41,325 bases of DNA, taken from contig CAIPVR010000109.1 in NCBI GenBank assembly GCA_903868545.1, positions 1 to 41,325 on the forward strand, given 5' to 3'. The DNA comes from an uncultured Actinomycetes bacterium (GTDB taxonomy: Bacteria; Actinomycetota; Acidimicrobiia; Acidimicrobiales; Microtrichaceae). Within the stretch, counting starts at the first letter, position 1. Every line of letters starts with the position of its first letter. The notes under the pieces were generated by a model. The model was not told the origin of the DNA. It saw only the letters and a program-made list of their open reading frames with translations, and made no database searches. The position numbers were made by a program, and so were the translations under genes. Shown in pieces: positions 39,386-41,325 of the stretch.

Positions 39386-40189
39386 ATGGCGGAGATCGTC
39401 CTCGTCCACGGAGCGTTCCACGAGCTGTGGGGGCCCACCCGCCTCGGGATGCGCTGGGCACCGTCGCTGATGGACGGCATGTGGGCCGCGGGCGTGGACG
39501 TCCGCGGGGTGCCGCTCGACCGGATCCGCACCGCACTGCGGGTGGCGTTCTGGGGCGACCTCTTCCGACCCGCCCCGCTCGCACCCGACGAGTTGGTCGC
39601 CCGGCTCGGCGAGGACGATGACGGCTCGATGGAGAACGTCGACCTCGCCGAGGTGGCACAGGCGCTCGCCGGTGGCGGCGGCCTCCACGGCCTGGCGGCC
39701 GCCATCGCCCGGGAGACCCAGCAGCGGTCGATGGAGCAACTCGGGCGCTACTTCCTCGAGCCCACCACCGCAGAGCGGGTGCACGACCGGGTCCACCAGG
39801 TGCTCGGCGAGGACACACGGGTGGTGGTCGCCCACTCGATGGGCACCGTGATCGCCTACGAGGCGCTCCGTGACCGCGCCGACCTGCACGTCGAGCAGTT
39901 CATCACTCTCGGCTCCCCCCTCGGCACCGACCTCGTGCTCGGGCAGCTGTTCCCCACTCGGGGGGACGGGCCCGCCCCGTGGCCGGCCGGCGTGGCCCGC
40001 TGGACGAACGTGGCCGCCGAGGGCGACCTCGCCACCATGGGCGCGCCCCGTCTGGCCGACCACTTCGGACCGGACGTCCGCGACGAGTACGTGTTCAACG
40101 GCCGCCACCCGCACGACATCGAGCCGTACCTCACCGCGGCGGAGACCGGCCGGGCCGTGGCCCGGGGACTGGGGCTCCTCAGCCGTTGA
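39386..40189 (+). CDS. alpha/beta hydrolase
   Basis: 267 aa cytoplasmic hydrolase. The chain opens with IVLVHGAFHELWGP (oxyanion HGxF). The nucleophile elbow VAHSMGT carries Ser151, LGSPLGTDL follows it, and a candidate catalytic His is in NGRHPHDIEPY. The region between strand 1 and the elbow is long and helical. I cannot assign a substrate; it may be an esterase or lipase-like enzyme, or act in signalling-lipid turnover. It is divergent from the P450 operon and ends 3 bp from the convergent esterase gene. Confidence 0.8.
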   Translation: MAEIVLVHGAFHELWGPTRLGMRWAPSLMDGMWAAGVDVRGVPLDRIRTALRVAFWGDLFRPAPLAPDELVARLGEDDDGSMENVDLAEVAQALAGGGGLHGLAAAIARETQQRSMEQLGRYFLEPTTAERVHDRVHQVLGEDTRVVVAHSMGTVIAYEALRDRADLHVEQFITLGSPLGTDLVLGQLFPTRGDGPAPWPAGVARWTNVAAEGDLATMGAPRLADHFGPDVRDEYVFNGRHPHDIEPYLTAAETGRAVARGLGLLSR

Positions 40190-40192
40190 CCC

Positions 40193-41266
40193 TCACCCGT
40201 CGACGCGCAGGCGCTCGGCGGCCATCACCACCTGGCGGTCGACGAAGTCGTCGACCGCCGCCACCACCCGCCGGCTCGGTGCCGCCCACGGCATCAGGAT
40301 CGGGAAGACGTGGAACATGCCGGGCTCCTCGTGGGCGTCCACCTCCACCCCGGCCGCGTCCATGCGCTCCACCAGACGACGGATCGCGTCGCGGAACATC
40401 TCCCGGCCACCGGACGCCACGAACGTGGGCGGGTAGGTCTCCACCTGCGCATGCACCGCCGAGACCCGGCCGTCGGCAGGGTTCACGCCCCGCAGGTACG
40501 GGCTCACCGGGATGTTCCACGGGAGGATGTCGAAGGAGGCGTTCTCGGTGACCGACGGGTCGTCGAGGTCGAGGTCGACCTCCGGCGACAGCATCACCAG
40601 ACCGTCCGGGCCGGGGCGGTCGGCCTCGGCGAGCGCCTCGACCAGCGAGGTGGCGAGACCGCCGCCCCCGGAGTCGCCGGCCACGATCAGGACCCCGCCG
40701 TCGGTGCGCCGTCGGAGCGCCTCGTGCACCTCGAGCGCGTCCTCGAGGCCGGCGGGGTACGGGAACTCGGGAGCGAGGCGGTAGTCGGCCACGAAGACCT
40801 CGCAGCGCGTGCCGGCCGCGAGCGATCCGACCCACGCGGCGTACATCTCCGGCGAGGTGCCGATGTAGCCGCCACCGTGCAGGTAGAGGATCGTGGCCCG
40901 GGGCTCGATCCCGTGCGGACGCATCCAGATGCCCGGCACCTCCGCCACCGTGCCCGGCTCCCGGTCCACACCGTTGCGGAGCCGGACCCACGGCGGCAGC
41001 ACCACCCGGCACAGGCGGTCGAGGAAGAGCTCCATGGAGCGGAACTCCTCGATCGGAAGTGCCGTGGAGTAGCCCATGAAGCTCCGGAGCACCTGCCGGG
41101 TGACCGTGGCCCCCACGTTCTGCACCGGCCCGAGCGGGCCCGTCAGGGGCCCGCGGAACGGCACCCGCAGCAGGCCGTCGGTGAGGTTCTGCGCCAGGCC
41201 GAGCATCGTGATGCCGGCGATGGGTCCGGAGGTGGTGGCGACGTCGTCGCGATCGGCCATGACCAT
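40193..41266 (-). CDS. HSL-family (LipN-like) alpha/beta hydrolase
   Basis: 357 aa esterase of the hormone-sensitive-lipase group. YLHGGGY (H130-G133) forms the oxyanion hole. The nucleophile Ser199 is in AGDSGGGG, ADYRLAPEFPYPAGLEDA lies between them, and the catalytic His is probably in EPGMFHVFP. An N-terminal cap of about 100 residues (PFRGPLTGPLGP, ATVTRQVLRSFMGY) is typical. It should hydrolyse short- to medium-chain esters. ATG 41266 is chosen because TACGAT ends 6 nt upstream; ATG 41260 with AGGGG is the alternative. The last 45 bases of the window hold its promoter and nothing else I can support. Confidence 0.88.
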   Translation of the reverse strand: MVMADRDDVATTSGPIAGITMLGLAQNLTDGLLRVPFRGPLTGPLGPVQNVGATVTRQVLRSFMGYSTALPIEEFRSMELFLDRLCRVVLPPWVRLRNGVDREPGTVAEVPGIWMRPHGIEPRATILYLHGGGYIGTSPEMYAAWVGSLAAGTRCEVFVADYRLAPEFPYPAGLEDALEVHEALRRRTDGGVLIVAGDSGGGGLATSLVEALAEADRPGPDGLVMLSPEVDLDLDDPSVTENASFDILPWNIPVSPYLRGVNPADGRVSAVHAQVETYPPTFVASGGREMFRDAIRRLVERMDAAGVEVDAHEEPGMFHVFPILMPWAAPSRRVVAAVDDFVDRQVVMAAERLRVDG

Positions 41267-41272
41267 CCCCTG

Positions 41273-41278
41273 ATCGTA
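41273..41278 (-). promoter_or_regulatory. -10 hexamer (TACGAT), leaderless promoter
   Basis: On the minus strand TACGAT ends 6 nt before ATG 41266 of the esterase gene. Confidence 0.5.
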
Positions 41279-41325
41279 GGGGCCGCACGTGCGGGCCCGG
41301 CGGGACGTCGTAGCTTCGGCCGCAT

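Overview
This window is very G+C-rich and densely coded on both strands. It looks like chromosomal DNA of a high-GC actinobacterium. The supporting families are an F420-type luciferase-like oxidoreductase, a wax-ester synthase/DGAT, an MMPL transporter, a SigC-like ECF sigma factor, a FadD3-like CoA ligase, class III CoA-transferases, a P450 with a His-containing ferredoxin, and the beta-phosphoglucomutase/GH65 pair also known from mycobacteria. Many starts are GTG, and many genes look leaderless. An acidimicrobial or mycobacterial relative fits best, but I cannot name a species. I see no tRNA, rRNA, CRISPR array, phage or intact insertion sequence.

Layout. 1-8.9 kb: an APH-like/P-loop kinase protein, a small CxxC protein, a GlcD-type FAD oxidase followed by an acetolactate-synthase-like ThDP enzyme, a DinG-type Fe-S helicase bracketed by two copies of a palindromic repeat, and a Baeyer-Villiger-type monooxygenase. 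8.9-15.6 kb: SDR-DUF2867 protein, WS/DGAT, thioredoxin, MMPL transporter, a 20-bp tandem array and two small proteins. 15.8-20.8 kb: an internally duplicated protein of unknown function, GH65 phosphorylase with beta-phosphoglucomutase, and a PilZ-like protein. 20.8-23.3 kb: a chagasin-like lipoprotein and a biotin-carrier/carboxyltransferase fusion. 23.3-26.4 kb: a small membrane protein, a PepSY membrane protein with a Met-rich loop, a zinc-finger membrane anti-sigma candidate and a divergent SigC-like sigma factor. 26.4-26.76 kb: a decayed HNH-endonuclease tail with a 9-bp minisatellite. 26.8-32.6 kb: a catabolic-looking cluster (degenerate SDR, DinB-like, SnoaL-like, FadD3-like ligase, LLM oxidoreductase, CaiB/BaiF CoA-transferase). 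32.6-35.1 kb: a polar amino-acid ABC importer operon. 35.2-41.3 kb: Ogt, a secreted lipase-like hydrolase, ferredoxin plus P450, and two alpha/beta hydrolases.

How the genes may work together. The 25-26 kb sigma/anti-sigma/PepSY block looks like a self-contained envelope metal (probably copper) response unit. The 27-32 kb and 38-41 kb blocks look like oxidation and CoA-activation of a hydrophobic, possibly steroid- or terpenoid-like, carbon source. GH65 and beta-PGM should convert an alpha-glucosyl disaccharide and phosphate to glucose-6-phosphate.

A signal running through the whole window is a TANNNT hexamer ending 6-8 nt before a GTG or ATG. It occurs at eleven genes, which suggests leaderless transcription and fixes several starts. 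In two cases the TAG stop of the preceding gene forms the first half of the hexamer. Other non-coding signals are a CRP-like 16-mer, a strong intra-operon hairpin in the ABC operon, and a possible seven-codon leaderless ORF that ends inside the sigC start codon.
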